Below are positions 27,872-38,882 of a stretch of 64,000 nucleotides of DNA, piece by piece (position 1 is the stretch's first letter; every line of letters starts with the position of its first letter). This DNA is from CAVVMA01 sp963830715. GTDB lineage: Bacteria; Desulfobacterota; Binatia; Binatales; Binataceae. The translations under genes and the position numbers were made by a program. The stretch covers positions 1 through 64,000 of the forward strand of contig CAWHNS010000011.1 in NCBI GenBank assembly GCA_963830715.1. The letters are read 5' to 3'. Under the pieces are notes generated by a model. It was not told the origin of the DNA, made no database searches, and saw only the letters and a list, made by a program, of their open reading frames with translations.

Positions 27872-29058
27872 AGCGTTCTTCCCTGGCCCCGGACGTCCCA
27901 GATATCCAGCACCGGCTTGCCGCGAAAATCGAGCCGCTTATAGACCTTGTGCGGGGTGCCGATCAGGATGATATCCGAGCGCTCGACCAGCTCTTCGGCC
28001 GGAATCAGCCCCGCCTCGCGCACGTAGGGGTCCGAGCAGACGACCGACCGCACCTCCAGCTCGAGCAGGCTCTTGAGCTTGTAGGACAACGAGTCGCGCG
28101 GATCATCGACTTCGGCCTTGAACGCCATCCCGAGGATTCCCACCGTCTTGGTTGCGAGATCGCGATGCGACTCTCTGAGCGATTCGACCAGATGGCGCGG
28201 GAGACCCTCGTTCACCAGCATCGCGGCGTGGCCGAGCCCGAAGCTGTTCTTGGCGAATGCGGCGAGCTGCATCGTATCCTTGAACAGGCAGGGGCCGGCG
28301 GCGAACCCGGGCCCCGGCAGATCGGTGGCGCGCGGGTAGTTGTGCGTGATCCCGCGGTAGATGGCGTCGAAATCCGCGCCGAAGTCGGTCGCGATCATGT
28401 AGTACTGGTTGGCGACCGCGAACTTGATGTAGCGCCAGGCGTTGGTGAAGAGCTTGGTCAGCTCGGCCTCGATCGGCTCCATCTCGACCAGATCCTCAGT
28501 AAGCACGCTGAACAGCCCACGCACTCGCGACAGGCCGGATGGGGAAAATGAGGAGATGATCTGCGGCAGGCTGAAAATCTCGACCAGGCCGTGCCCCTGC
28601 GAGACGCGCTCGGGACATACCGCAACCTCGATTTTGAGGCCGTGCTCGGAGAGCCATCGCTCGACTCGCGCCGACGTGCCGGGATAGAGCGTGCTGCGCA
28701 GGATGAGCAGTTGACCGTCGCGAAGATTCCCGCGATAGGCCTTGAGGATATCGTCGATCGCCTGAAACGACGGCGACATGTGGCCATCGATCGGCGTCGC
28801 GACGACCAGCACGACCGCGTCGCTCTCCGAAATAACGCCCGGGTCGTTCCCCACCACCAGTCTGCCGGTTGCCAGCGCCTCGCGAAGGTCCTTCTCGCCG
28901 CCCTCCTCGATAAATGGCATCTCTCCGCGAGCGACTTTCGCCGCGTTGCTGCGGTCGATATCGAAAATCGCGACGCGCTTGCCGCGCAACGCGAATGCGA
29001 TCGACAACGGCAGCCCAACGTGGCCGCATCCACCGATCACGCACAAGTCGAAGCGCAT
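27868..29058 (-). CDS. Nucleotide-sugar dehydrogenase (UDP-ManNAc/UDP-Glc dehydrogenase family)
   Basis: The 396-residue protein starts MRFDLCVIGGCGHVGLPLSI, with the GxGxxG NAD loop at 9-15. It has the family helix IEAELTKLFTNAWRYIKFAV and the catalytic Cys in GPCLFKDTM around residue 255, followed by the C-terminal UDP-binding domain with GILGMAFKAEVDDPRDSLSY. It would oxidise a UDP-sugar C6 alcohol to the uronic acid in two NAD-linked steps. WecC-like ManNAc dehydrogenases are closest in feel, but substrate is not certain. Intact; middle gene of a three-gene reverse operon. Confidence 0.88.
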   Translation of the reverse strand: MRFDLCVIGGCGHVGLPLSIAFALRGKRVAIFDIDRSNAAKVARGEMPFIEEGGEKDLREALATGRLVVGNDPGVISESDAVVLVVATPIDGHMSPSFQAIDDILKAYRGNLRDGQLLILRSTLYPGTSARVERWLSEHGLKIEVAVCPERVSQGHGLVEIFSLPQIISSFSPSGLSRVRGLFSVLTEDLVEMEPIEAELTKLFTNAWRYIKFAVANQYYMIATDFGADFDAIYRGITHNYPRATDLPGPGFAAGPCLFKDTMQLAAFAKNSFGLGHAAMLVNEGLPRHLVESLRESHRDLATKTVGILGMAFKAEVDDPRDSLSYKLKSLLELEVRSVVCSDPYVREAGLIPAEELVERSDIILIGTPHKVYKRLDFRGKPVLDIWDVRGQGRTL

Positions 29059-29804
29059 CAGTTACTCCCTCTCTTGGCGCCGATTAACGTTGAAGCGCCG
29101 GCCGAGTTGGTAATCGGGCGCACCGCCACGGCGAACATCTGCTTTCCCAACAACCACTGCGCCGGCCGCATCCGCAGGTACAGCCGGACCATCCATCCGG
29201 CCGTCGGCAGCGCAGACTTGAACGTATAGGGCAGGAACTTCGGGATCAGCAACTCGACATCGAAGCCGTTCTTGAGCAGTCCCTCTCGCATGCTCAGATG
29301 GGTGAGCGGGGTGGTGTGATCGTAGTAGTCCCAATAGCGCGCGCCGAGATAGCGGATATTGGGTTGCAGCACCAGCATCCGCCCACCCGGACGCAGCCGT
29401 TCACGGGACTGCTCCAGCACGAGATCCATGTCGTGCTTGCTCTCCAGGTGCTCGAAGAAGTTGCTGGCAAATACCACGTCGAAATGCGCGGCGGGAAGCG
29501 CCGACATATCGCGGCAGTCGCCCACCACAACCTTCACTTCCTTGGCCGCGTGTGCGCGCGTATCGGGATTTGCGTCGTAGGCGTACCTTTCGGCTGCCCG
29601 GATATGGTTGATGAACTCGCAATAGCCGGCGCCGATCTCCAGCACTCGATCGGTTTGCTTGACGAAGCGGCTGAAGAAATCCTCGCACAGAATCGCCCAG
29701 ACGCGGTCTTTCCTGGCCGCATCGCTGGCCGAGAATCGCGCCTGGTACAGGCGGGCAAGTCCCTCCCCGCCGCTAGCGCCGATCGTATGATCCAGTTCCG
29801 CCAA
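29058..29804 (-). CDS. Class I SAM-dependent methyltransferase
   Basis: Motif I is LEIGAGYCEF (about residues 55-64), motif II acidic YDANPDTRA, and motif IV region FDVVFASNFFEHL, followed by LRPGGRMLVLQPNIRYLGAR. This is the Methyltransf_11/25 pattern. The C-terminal third (MVRLYLRMRPAQWLLGKQMF) is amphipathic and may touch the membrane. The stop shares one base with the start of the dehydrogenase gene, so it heads the nucleotide-sugar operon and probably methylates a sugar or lipid-linked glycan. Intact. Confidence 0.85.
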   Translation of the reverse strand: MAELDHTIGASGGEGLARLYQARFSASDAARKDRVWAILCEDFFSRFVKQTDRVLEIGAGYCEFINHIRAAERYAYDANPDTRAHAAKEVKVVVGDCRDMSALPAAHFDVVFASNFFEHLESKHDMDLVLEQSRERLRPGGRMLVLQPNIRYLGARYWDYYDHTTPLTHLSMREGLLKNGFDVELLIPKFLPYTFKSALPTAGWMVRLYLRMRPAQWLLGKQMFAVAVRPITNSAGASTLIGAKRGSN

Positions 29805-29881
29805 AGCCGCCCGTCCGTCGCCTCATCTTAGGCGATTACCGGGGATGCGCCAAAGGCCGCCCGCTGAGGATACGCTTCCTT

Positions 29882-29909
29882 AAACAGGTCGCAGAAAACA
29901 GGTCGCAGA
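29882..29909. repeat. 14-bp tandem duplication
   Basis: AAACAGGTCGCAGA is present twice back to back in the gap between the methyltransferase gene and the end of the STAND gene. No function seen; a simple slippage product. Confidence 0.6.
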
Positions 29910-30018
29910 GGGCGCGACGCGAGGCATCATCGTCCCTGCTGGAGTAGCACTCGCTCTCGGCCCCGCGTAAGCGAACGTAATCGCCCGCTCATCTTGCTAG
30001 TCTCGCAGGCATTCTCCT

Positions 30019-33000
30019 CTAAACGCCGAAGTTCAGAAGCGAGGCCAGCAAACGTGAGGGTTGCTCTCGGCCGTAGAGCGTCTTCTTGCGCTCGTCTGCT
30101 TTCTTCTCGCCTCGCTTCTGCAGACGGTCCTCATAGAGTTGGGCGTAGCGAGCCCACGGGCTGTCTGCCTTCTGCCGCGCCGAATCGAACCATAAAGTCC
30201 AGCGGTGATCAGCCGAACGCACCATTAGTTCCCCGAAGCGCCACATCGTGACCAGATCGGCTGCCTCGCGCGCCTCATCGTGCCAATGACAGAGCCAGAC
30301 ATTGCGTTCCGATGCCTTCACTCCGAAATTGGCTGAAACTGCCAGATCCCCAACTTTGTCGCGGTAACCCAGTATCTCAGTCGGGACCGACGCTTCGTCG
30401 CACAAACCCAAAATGGTCATACCAAGCGCCATCCGCCCTGGTTGGCGTTCGCCGATACAGGCGCGCGCGAAAGTGCGCAGCCAAGCGCCTTTGCCATTCT
30501 GTTCCGCGCACAGGGCTAGAAGCGCGATTTGCTCGTCACTGCCGGCGACGATGAGCTTTTTCCTGCGCTCGTCTGCGAAGCCCTCCCCGTCGGCCATCAT
30601 CAGCACCTCAACTTCGAAGGGAATTTCCGCCGGGCCAGAGATAAGCCCGACGAATGCTCGGGCCTTTTTAACGTGCTGGTAAAGACGCACCGCGAGCGCG
30701 CTGTCGATGGTCGATACCGCTGGAATCATGGCAAGGACCCAATTCTTGAGCCGCGTCAACTTTCCTTGCTCGTTGATGGTGAGCAACATCCGGGCGAGCT
30801 TGATAAGGCGTTCGGGTGCTCGGCGAGCCAGGGTCTGGAATCCGCTCATGCACGGAAACTCCGACAAGAGCCCAAGATTCTGGTCACGCAGTGCCTTCGC
30901 CAAAAGGCTTAAGTGTTCGCCGAAGAGATCGTTTTCCTCTTTCCAAGCCTGCGGATCGAAGCCCTTTGAGAATCGCCGCAGCCGCGCCATCGGATCTTCG
31001 GCGCTTTGTTCGCCCTCTTCGTCTCTTCCGTAGTAGGCAAAGGCGTGTTGCACGCCCGAACCGCCGCCTGCGTGGCGAACGATCGCGGCGGACGGCGCCT
31101 CGATTTGGCTTTGGGCCATCCGAACGAGCAAGTCTCCGGAAAACCGCGCATAGGCCTCGACCGCGTCTGGTTGTTGCGAAAGCTCCACCGCATAACCCCA
31201 CAGGTGCGGCGAGAGCCGCGCGAACGGCACCGGATCACCGGCATCTGATGCGGCCATTGCGAGTGCTCCCGAGCCATAATGGTTTCCTAATTCGTCGGGT
31301 TTGGCATCCGCCGACCAATCGCTCCGCCGGACTCTCTCCAACAGCCTCTTGTCCTTGCTCCTCCAAGTTATTTCAAAGGCGAGAGCACGAATGACAAAGT
31401 CGTCACTTTCCAGACATCGCCCAACGATTTCGACAGCGCTATCGGTCAAGGGCTGCGCAACGCCCGCGCAGAAGAAGAGCACCATCCGCAAGGCGTTACG
31501 GGACTCCGCGAATGCTGTGCCAAGCTGGCTATCGAAGAAAGCGGCGTCCACTGGTCGCAGAAATTTCGCGAGTCTGTCGCTGACGCAGCTGATGAGATCG
31601 GGAAGCTTCCGCAGCAGGCCCATCTGTTCCTCGCCGATCAGGTGGGGAAAGCCGGCTTCCAGCAGTAGTGTCGGTACAAAGCCGTTACCTTCGGCATTGA
31701 GCGGATGCTGAGGCGCGTTCATCGCTACTAGCAGCGCTTTGATCGCGTTGATATCAGTGGCCTCGAAGCAGAGGGGAGATTCCGGGCAGTGCCAAGCTCA
31801 TCTGTCGCTGGGCAAAAGGGTCGCGAGTAGACAGCGTGTCGAGCACGCGTCTCCATAGGGCGAGAATGGGGCCGGGTTGAAGCGTGCCAAGGCGCCGGTG
31901 AGTCCATCCACGTTGCGGTCTTCCATCGTCGTCATGAACGAACAATTGACCTTGTCGCCAGGAGTTCCATCGATTACGTCTTGGGCGCGCGCAAGGCTAG
32001 TCGGCGGTGGAGACTCGGGGTCAAGCGGGTCGGTGTCGCAGAAAAACTGTAACCAGTGCCAGCCACCCCGTATCGACTCAATTTCGGGCGGGTAGCGAAA
32101 CAACTCGTTGAGTCGCGCTTCGTCTTCAGGCATTCCCGCAAAGCCATGCACGCGGGCGGCAGCGTTGCGGACTTGCCGGCACTGCGCCACAGCAAGTGCC
32201 CGAGCACCCTCGGCCAGCAGCGCACCGTGGGCAGCGCCAAAGTCGGTGAAATTCATCTTGAACAGCCAGTCCACACTGCTGTGGGAAATCGAGCGATGGC
32301 CGATTTCAACGGCTAGGCACCAGGCGAGTACGCCTTCAGCGAGCGGTGCTAGCGTCCAGCCAGCGGCAATATGCTCCACTGACGCCGCGATTTCGGGGAG
32401 GTGGGGATTTTGAACCTTCGCGCAGAGTTGGTCAAAGAGTGAGCGTTCGTCCGTGGTCAATTGCGAAAGTGCCCGCTCCACACTCTCGCGATGACGCTCG
32501 TTCTGTTCGCGCATCTGACGGCCGTGATCGGAGTCGCCCCGGAAGCCAACGAGCATCCCGTCGTCCAGTGACCAACAACCCATCCACCGTTTGAGGCGCC
32601 ATATCAGACCGTCGCGCACGTTCGGGTCATCCCGGTGCTGACGTAACGCTTCCGCAATCCACTCGCGACGCGGATGGCCGGGCTCTGCGTACAATACCTC
32701 GAGAAGGTCGAAATACACCTCCGGTGCCGTTGGAACATACGCCGACACGTCTTGGAACGCCGCGTCCGTTACGTTCTGCAATCCGATCCAGCGCCGGAAG
32801 AGGGCCAATGACACCCACGGCGACGCGTTATCCATCAAGGATAGCGCGGTGGCAGATGCAAGAATGTCAGCCGTTCGGTCTACACCCTGGATTGGATCGA
32901 TCGCGTTGTCGATCACAGCATCAATCTTTGTCTCAGCCTCCTCGCGGACCTCCCGCGCAAGCAGAAGTCCAAGCGCGAAGGGAAGAGCCGTTTCCTTCGG

Positions 33001-34620
33001 CATATAGCGGTCGCCGTCTGTACCGAAAAACCGGCCATCTACGATTTCTGTCAAATCATCTTGGATCGCTTGCGGGATCAGTCGGCTGCCTGCGCCCGAG
33101 TAGTCCTTCCATTTGTCTACGGCAAAGCTGGTCACACCGTCGCGAATCTCTCTGGCGTGCTTGATCAGCAGGGCGTGCATGTCACCTTCATTGTGCATGA
33201 CAAAGTTGCCACGCTCTTGCATCCGCAGCCGCCAATAATTGTAGAGCAGGCGGTCGCGGGTTAGCGCGGCGGTTCCGACCTCCATCCAATGCCTGTCGGC
33301 GACCGAGAGCATCCGCGGATTACGGATTACGTCACGAACCTGCGGGACTCAGCTCCTGAATTTTTACGGGACGCCGTGCCAGGGCGCGATCAAGCTCCTC
33401 GTCATCGAAGTCCGTGACAGAGAGTTCCTTTGGGCGAAACGCGAATAGCCGGGATCCAATCTCCTGGCGCCAGAATTCCAAGCGGGAAGTAACGGCGACA
33501 CACCCCGCGAGCTTTTCCATTATCGGTGCCAGATTGTCGAGCGTTCGCGCCCAAGGGTGGAGCGTGGCCTCATTGCCCCCGTCGAGCAGAACAAGACCAT
33601 CGCGGCTTTTCGCTCCCACGGTTCGCCCAGCGTTTCAGCCGCTTCTGAATCGTCAAGATCGGCTTCGAACCGGCGGAGTCCGTTGTCAGCCACGCGATGG
33701 CGTCCGCAAGTAATGCGAAACCGTCGAAAGCCTCGACGTGTCCTCGAAGGCGCCAAGACGGCACGATCACGAGTGCCGGGGCCTCTTCGGGGGCGAGAGA
33801 AGCCCACCATTGCGGCACAATCCAACTCTTCCCCGTGCCCTCACCACCGACGAGCGCCAGTAGACCTCTCGAGTCCGCATCGGCCCACCACTTCGCAACC
33901 GCATCGGTGATGCGCGGCCGCGGAATCGCCCGAGCATGAGCGTCCAAAGGTGTGAGGAATTGCCCGAACTTCCGGCGCGCCAGGCTACGATCCGCTAGTG
34001 CGCCTAGCGTCGCAGTGCGAAGGCTGCCGCGCAGGCGCATTTCGCCCAGAGTGTCGGGAGCCAGTTGTTGTGCGATCTGATTGGCGATGGTGTCGGCGGC
34101 AGGATCGGCGAGGACCTGATCGAGCGCCGCCCTGATCTCATCGGTGGGTGCATCCGGGTAATGTTGGCGGAGCCATCCCAGCACGATATTGCGCTGCTTC
34201 GCGAGAAACACCGCAAGTGTCGGAGCGCCCGCTGGTTGCCAGTCCAGAACGAGCAGACTCGAGGTCCTTCCCCTCGGCCTCGTTGCGCAATGCGCGCTGG
34301 GTCAGATCGGGCATGGTGGCCGTCGTCGCCAGCACATAGAGATCGAGGTCCGGGCACGTTTGTGTGGCTTGGGCGATTTCCCCGAGAAGCTCACGCTCTT
34401 TGATCCCGGCTCTCCCGTACAACTTGGTCTCGAAGACGATGTCCAGCGAACCCGGCCCGGTCCTGCCGTCGCGGCCCTCCTGACGACCTCCGCGCGCACC
34501 ATAGAACCGCAAGCCTGTCCAGGCGCTGAGCGTGCTTTGGATCAAGCCCTCAAAGCCCGCTTCGCCGGTGTCCGGAAGCTCCAGGAGCGCGTTCATCAAT
34601 TGCTCTGACTGTATCGCCAT
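30019..34620 (-). CDS. Avs-like protein: N-terminal PD-(D/E)XK nuclease, STAND NTPase, long C-terminal sensor-like region (frameshifted)
   Basis: Reading the reverse strand from ATG 34620 (MAIQSEQLMNALLELPDTGE) and crossing frame breaks near 34240, 33615, 33335 and 31795 gives one protein of about 1530 residues. Residues 1-115 fit a restriction-endonuclease fold: GFEGLIQSTL helix, GRDG acidic site, then LDIVFETKLY (E-x-K). The NTPase has Walker A GGEGTGKS at 33848-33825 and a Walker B with the STAND 'DGxNE' form (LVLLDGGNEA near 33595). About 1000 residues of helical sequence follow with no named domain. This is the order of antiviral STAND (Avs) proteins, which sense phage proteins with the C-terminus and activate an N-terminal effector. 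The assignment to a specific Avs type is not possible by eye. Confidence 0.7.
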
Positions 34621-34825
34621 AGCGCCCGCCACGATCAAACCAGAGAGCCGAGCGATTCCGGCCCCGGTTTTCAAAGCCAGCGAGAAAACGAATCAAGGGC
34701 CGTTATTGTCTCATACCGCTCGCCTCCGGGTAACGCGGCGGCGGCAACGACGTCGAGGATTTCGCCAGGAGTGCGACGCGCCTGAGATATACCCGCCGCT
34801 CTGTTGACCAGGCTGCCGGGCAGGT

Positions 34826-36318
34826 ATGATTTCGCCGATGAATCAGAAAACCGCGCCGTGCAGGGACCGGCTCAAGAACATCGCGCGACAAGCGATGCAT
34901 GAGCGGGGCCTGCTGCCGGATTTCTCCGTCGCGGCTGTGGCGGAGTGCAACGCAATCGCGGGAGCGGCGACCGCCGCCGGCGCTTCTTTCCGCGACCTTC
35001 GCGGCTTGCTGTGGGCGTCGATCGACAACGACGATTCGCGCGATCTCGATCAACTCTCGGTCGCGGCGCCAGCCGACGGCGGCGCGGTGAGGATCCTCGT
35101 CGCGGTGGCCGACGTCGACGCGATCGTCAAGAAGGGCTCCGCGATCGACGGTCACGCGCGGGCCAACACCACGTCCGTTTACACGGCCGCCGAGATCTTT
35201 CCGATGCTTCCCGAGAAGCTTTCCACCGACCTCACGTCTCTCGCCGAAGGTCAGGAGCGGCTGGCCGTCGTGGTCGAGATGGCAGCCAATCTTGACGGCT
35301 CGGTGGGCGAATCGGACGTCTATGCGGCGGTTGTGGTCAATCATGCCAAGCTCGCCTACAACAGCGTCGCCGCCTGGCTCGACGGGACCGGGCCCGCGCC
35401 GCCGGGATTGTCGGCGGTGGCGGGAATTGACCAGCAGCTCCGTACTCAGGATCGGGTCGCGCAAGCGATGAAGAAGCTGCGCCATCAACACGGCGCGTTG
35501 AGTCTGGATACGATCGAGGCCCGGCCTGTCTTCGACGGCGATTCGCTGGCCGATCTGCGCGCGAACGAGAAGACTCGGGCCCATGAGCTGATCGAAGACT
35601 TCATGATCGCGGCCAATGGCGTGATCGCGAGGTATCTCGATCGGCGCGGCTTTCCATCGCTGCGACGGGTGTTACGCTCGCCCGAGCGTTGGGAGCGGAT
35701 AGTCGAGCCTCGCCGCGAGCCTGGGCGAGCGCCTCCCGTCAGAGCCCGACGCCGCCGCTCTGGAAAGATTTCTTTGCAAACGCCGGGAGATCGATCCGGC
35801 GCGCTTTCCGGACCTCTCGCTCTCGGTCGTCAAGCTCCTGGGCCGGGGCGAGTACGTACTCGAGCTTTCCGGCCGGCCCGCGGAGGGCCATTTCGGGCTT
35901 GCCGTGAAGGACTACACTCACTCGACTGCGCCAAACCGGCGCTTCCCGGATCTCATCACGCATCGCTTGCTGAAGGCGGCGCTTGCAGGAACGACCAGCG
36001 CCCTACGGCAACGGCGAACTCGTCGAACTCGCCCGGCACTGCACCTAGCAGGAAGACGCCGCGAGCAAGGTGGAGCGGAAGGTGCGAAAGTCCGCGGCGG
36101 CTCTTCTGCTGGAATCGCGGATTGGCGATCGGTTCGACGCGATCGTGACCGGCGCGTCGGACAAGGGGACCTGGGTCAGAATCGTTCAACCGACTGCGGA
36201 AGGAAAGCTCGTGCGCGGATACCAGGGTCTTGATGTGGGAGATCGCGTCCGCGTCGAGCTGATCGATACCGACGTCGAGCGCGGCTACGTCGATTTCGCG
36301 AAGGTCGAGGTGTCATGA
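34826..36318 (+). CDS. RNB-domain exoribonuclease (RNase II/R family), frameshifted
   Basis: The catalytic core begins almost at once: IDNDDSRDLDQ at about 66-76 is the RNB signature with the Asp residues that hold Mg2+. SVYTAAEIFPMLPEKLSTDL and HELIEDFMIAANGVIARYLD follow. After a break near 35710 come GHFGLAVKDYTHSTAPNRRF and PDLITHRLLKA, and after another near 36010 a C-terminal S1-like part (GDRFDAIVTGASDKGTWVRI). RNase II and R have two cold-shock domains before RNB; here only about 60 residues precede it, so this is the short RNB type. It would degrade RNA 3' to 5'. Stop overlaps the next start by four bases. Confidence 0.85.
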
Positions 36319-37094
36319 AACCGCCCAACGCAACCCAGCGCCTGCTCGCTTACAAAGACGAGCAGTTTCTCGACAGCGACGAGGCTCGCCCGCTGCGCAT
36401 CCTGGCGGAGTACCTCGAACCGTTGCAGATCTTCTGCCGCGAACGTGTCCACGACACGATTGTGTTTTTCGGATCGGCGAGACTTACCGCCGACGGTCCA
36501 CTTGGCCGCTACTACGAAGAGGCTCGCGAGTTGGCGCGGCTTATCACCACGTGGTCGAAAAGCCTTCCGTCGAACGCCCACCGATACATCATCTGTTCGG
36601 GCGGAGGCGGCGGGATCATGGAGGCTGCCAATCGTGGCGCTTCCGACGCTGGCGGAAGGACGATCGGCCTGAACATCGGATTGCCGCATGAGCAGCGGCC
36701 CAACCCATACATTACTCGCGAACTGTCGATCGAGTTTCACTACTTCTTCATGCGCAAACTCTGGTTCGCACATCTGGCGCGGGCGCTCGTGGTATTCCCC
36801 GGAGGCTTCGGCACGCTGGACGAGATGTTCGAGATTTTGACCATGGAGCAGACGCGGAAATTGGATCGTTCGATTGCGGTCGTGCTCTATGGCTCCAGCT
36901 ACTGGAAGGAGATCATCAACTTCGAGGCTCTGGTACGCCACGGGACGATCAGCCGCGAAGATCTCGACCTCGTGCGGTTTGCGGACGATCCGGCGACGGC
37001 GCTTCGTATATTGCAGGAGCGCCTCACGGGAGCGCCTGAAGAAACGACGCCGGCCTTCGCCCACTCGCGGACCTCCCGCCAGCAACAGGGCTGA
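36315..37094 (+). CDS. LOG-family protein (Rossmann fold, cytokinin-activating type)
   Basis: SGGGGGIMEA at 95-104 and PGGFGTLDEMFE at 162-173 are the two LOG signatures; the second contains the catalytic Arg/Glu region of the 'PGGxGTxxE' motif. LOG enzymes release the base from nucleoside 5'-monophosphates (phosphoribohydrolase). This member has an N-terminal extension of about 45 residues (LLAYKDEQFLDSDEARPLRI) seen in larger bacterial LOG proteins. Start ATGA overlaps the RNB stop, so the two are translationally coupled; a joint role in RNA or nucleotide turnover is an inference. Intact. Confidence 0.87.
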   Translation: MKPPNATQRLLAYKDEQFLDSDEARPLRILAEYLEPLQIFCRERVHDTIVFFGSARLTADGPLGRYYEEARELARLITTWSKSLPSNAHRYIICSGGGGGIMEAANRGASDAGGRTIGLNIGLPHEQRPNPYITRELSIEFHYFFMRKLWFAHLARALVVFPGGFGTLDEMFEILTMEQTRKLDRSIAVVLYGSSYWKEIINFEALVRHGTISREDLDLVRFADDPATALRILQERLTGAPEETTPAFAHSRTSRQQQG

Positions 37095-37200
37095 AGGTCG
37101 GGCGGCGACCCATCGCGAACAGCCGCTTGTCAATCAGCCTTGACCGATTGCCGATCCCCGCGCAAACATCCTGCGGGCACGACGGTTCACATCGTTCACA

Positions 37201-38871
37201 ATGACGTGTCTGGAATCACAGCGCCAATTCAGTCGCGCGGCGCCCAAGCAGCCCGCTTCCCTCGCCGGCGGCGGGAACCTGGCGATCGCGCTGGTCCTGC
37301 TCGCCACCCTGGCCGCCTACCTGCGATGTCTCGGCAACGGGTTCGTATTCGACGACGACAACATGATCGTCGCCAATCGTCACCTCGGGAGTTGGTCGTT
37401 CCTGTGGCAATCGATGTTCCACGATTCGGGCTGGTTTCTGAATCCGACCGAGTTGGGCAAGGACTCCTGTTACTACCGGCCGCTTCAGTATGCCTGGCTG
37501 GGGATGAACTATCATCTATTCGGCCTGAACCCGCTTGGCTGGCACGCAATGATGGTCGGCTTGCACCTGGTGGCAGTCTTTCTGGTCTTCAAGATCGCGT
37601 GCTCTCTGACCGGGAATACGCAGACGGGGCTGCTGGCGGCATTGCTGTTCGGTGTGATGCCGATCAATGCGGAAGCGGTTTCGTGGGCAGCGGCGATTCC
37701 TCACTCGTTAGCCGGCGCCCTCCAGCTGGCCGCGTTCTATCTGCTTGTCCGCGAGGACCGCGCGAGACCGGGAAACCGGGCGCTGGCCTGGGGACTCTAC
37801 GCGCTGGCGCTGCTGGCGCATGAGAGCGCAGTCACTTTTCCCGCGATAGTTGCGGTATATGTGCTGCTCTTTGAATCGCCGGGCGGCGCCGGCCATTGGC
37901 GGAAGATCAGCGAGCCTGACGGCCGCCTTTTCCGGAGGACTCTTCTCACTACTGCGCCGTTTGCGATAGAGCTGATTTGCTACCTGTTCGTCCGCCGTTT
38001 CGTGCTCGGCTTTTTTGCCGCACGCGCAGACGTCGTGCCCAATCCGGCGACGAACGCGCAGATTCTGTTGACTGCACCGCATGTAGTAGTGACCTACCTG
38101 TTGATGTTCCTGATGCCGTGGCGAACGGGTCCGGCGCATCGGGCGGCCTTTGTGCTGACCCCTTTTTCGCCTGAGTTCTACCTGCCGGCGGCGGGGCTGG
38201 CGGCAATCATGGCCGGACTTTTCCTGACTGAGCGAAAGCATCCGCAGCCCCGGGTTTTCCTGTTCTGCGCTGCCTGGATCGCGATCGCGATGGCGCCGGC
38301 GCTCTATCTGCGCGGACTCTACCAGCTCGTCCACGACGACTATCTTTACCTGGCTGCGGTCGGATGGTGCATGCTGGCCGCGGATTGCGCGATTCGGCTG
38401 GCACAGCACGGCCCTAATCCCAGGCGCATCGCATTGGCCGGGGCCGGGGCATACGTTCTCGTCTGCGGCGTCTCGCTGTGGAACGTGCAACGGTTTTGGC
38501 GCGACGATCTGGTGCTGTTCAGCCGCTGGGTCGAGGAAGTTCCGGAGTCGGCCAACCTTCACGCGCAACTCGGGCTCGTGCTGCTGCGCAACGGCGATTT
38601 GCCGGCGGCCGAACGCGAGCTTTCCGAAGCTGTCAACCTCAACCCCGAGGGCGGAGAAGGGCTCTATGATCTTGGAGTGGTGCATGTGCGCCAGGGCCGC
38701 GTTCGCGAAGGCGCAGCCGAAATTTCGGCAGGACTGAAGAGGCTGCCCCATCCTCCGGCGGAGTCTTACGCCTTTCTGGCGGCGCTCTATCAGCAGCTTG
38801 GCGATCAGCAGAGCAGCGAGGCGGCCTTGCGACAAAGCCAGTCGGCGCGCCAGGCGACCCCACCCCTATAG
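37201..38871 (+). CDS. TMTC-like membrane protein: GT-C type glycosyltransferase with C-terminal TPRs
   Basis: The 556-residue protein has a first helix (LAIALVLLATLAAYLRCLGN), then the luminal/periplasmic FVFDDDNMIVANR, whose acidic cluster occupies the catalytic place of GT-C enzymes. Repeated hydrophobic helices follow to about residue 420. The last 120 residues are tetratricopeptide repeats (NLHAQLGLVLLRNGDLPAAE, EGLYDLGVVHVRQGRVREGA). This TM-domain-plus-TPR layout is that of TMTC O-mannosyltransferases and their bacterial relatives, using polyprenyl-phosphate sugars. Substrate unknown. The next membrane gene begins 11 bases later. Confidence 0.8.
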   Translation: MTCLESQRQFSRAAPKQPASLAGGGNLAIALVLLATLAAYLRCLGNGFVFDDDNMIVANRHLGSWSFLWQSMFHDSGWFLNPTELGKDSCYYRPLQYAWLGMNYHLFGLNPLGWHAMMVGLHLVAVFLVFKIACSLTGNTQTGLLAALLFGVMPINAEAVSWAAAIPHSLAGALQLAAFYLLVREDRARPGNRALAWGLYALALLAHESAVTFPAIVAVYVLLFESPGGAGHWRKISEPDGRLFRRTLLTTAPFAIELICYLFVRRFVLGFFAARADVVPNPATNAQILLTAPHVVVTYLLMFLMPWRTGPAHRAAFVLTPFSPEFYLPAAGLAAIMAGLFLTERKHPQPRVFLFCAAWIAIAMAPALYLRGLYQLVHDDYLYLAAVGWCMLAADCAIRLAQHGPNPRRIALAGAGAYVLVCGVSLWNVQRFWRDDLVLFSRWVEEVPESANLHAQLGLVLLRNGDLPAAERELSEAVNLNPEGGEGLYDLGVVHVRQGRVREGAAEISAGLKRLPHPPAESYAFLAALYQQLGDQQSSEAALRQSQSARQATPPL

Positions 38872-38882
38872 GCTGACCAATC

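Noticed and set aside
37708..38835. 375-residue reverse-strand ORF inside the TMTC-like gene
   Set aside because: Antisense shadow; the forward frame has clear helices and TPRs.
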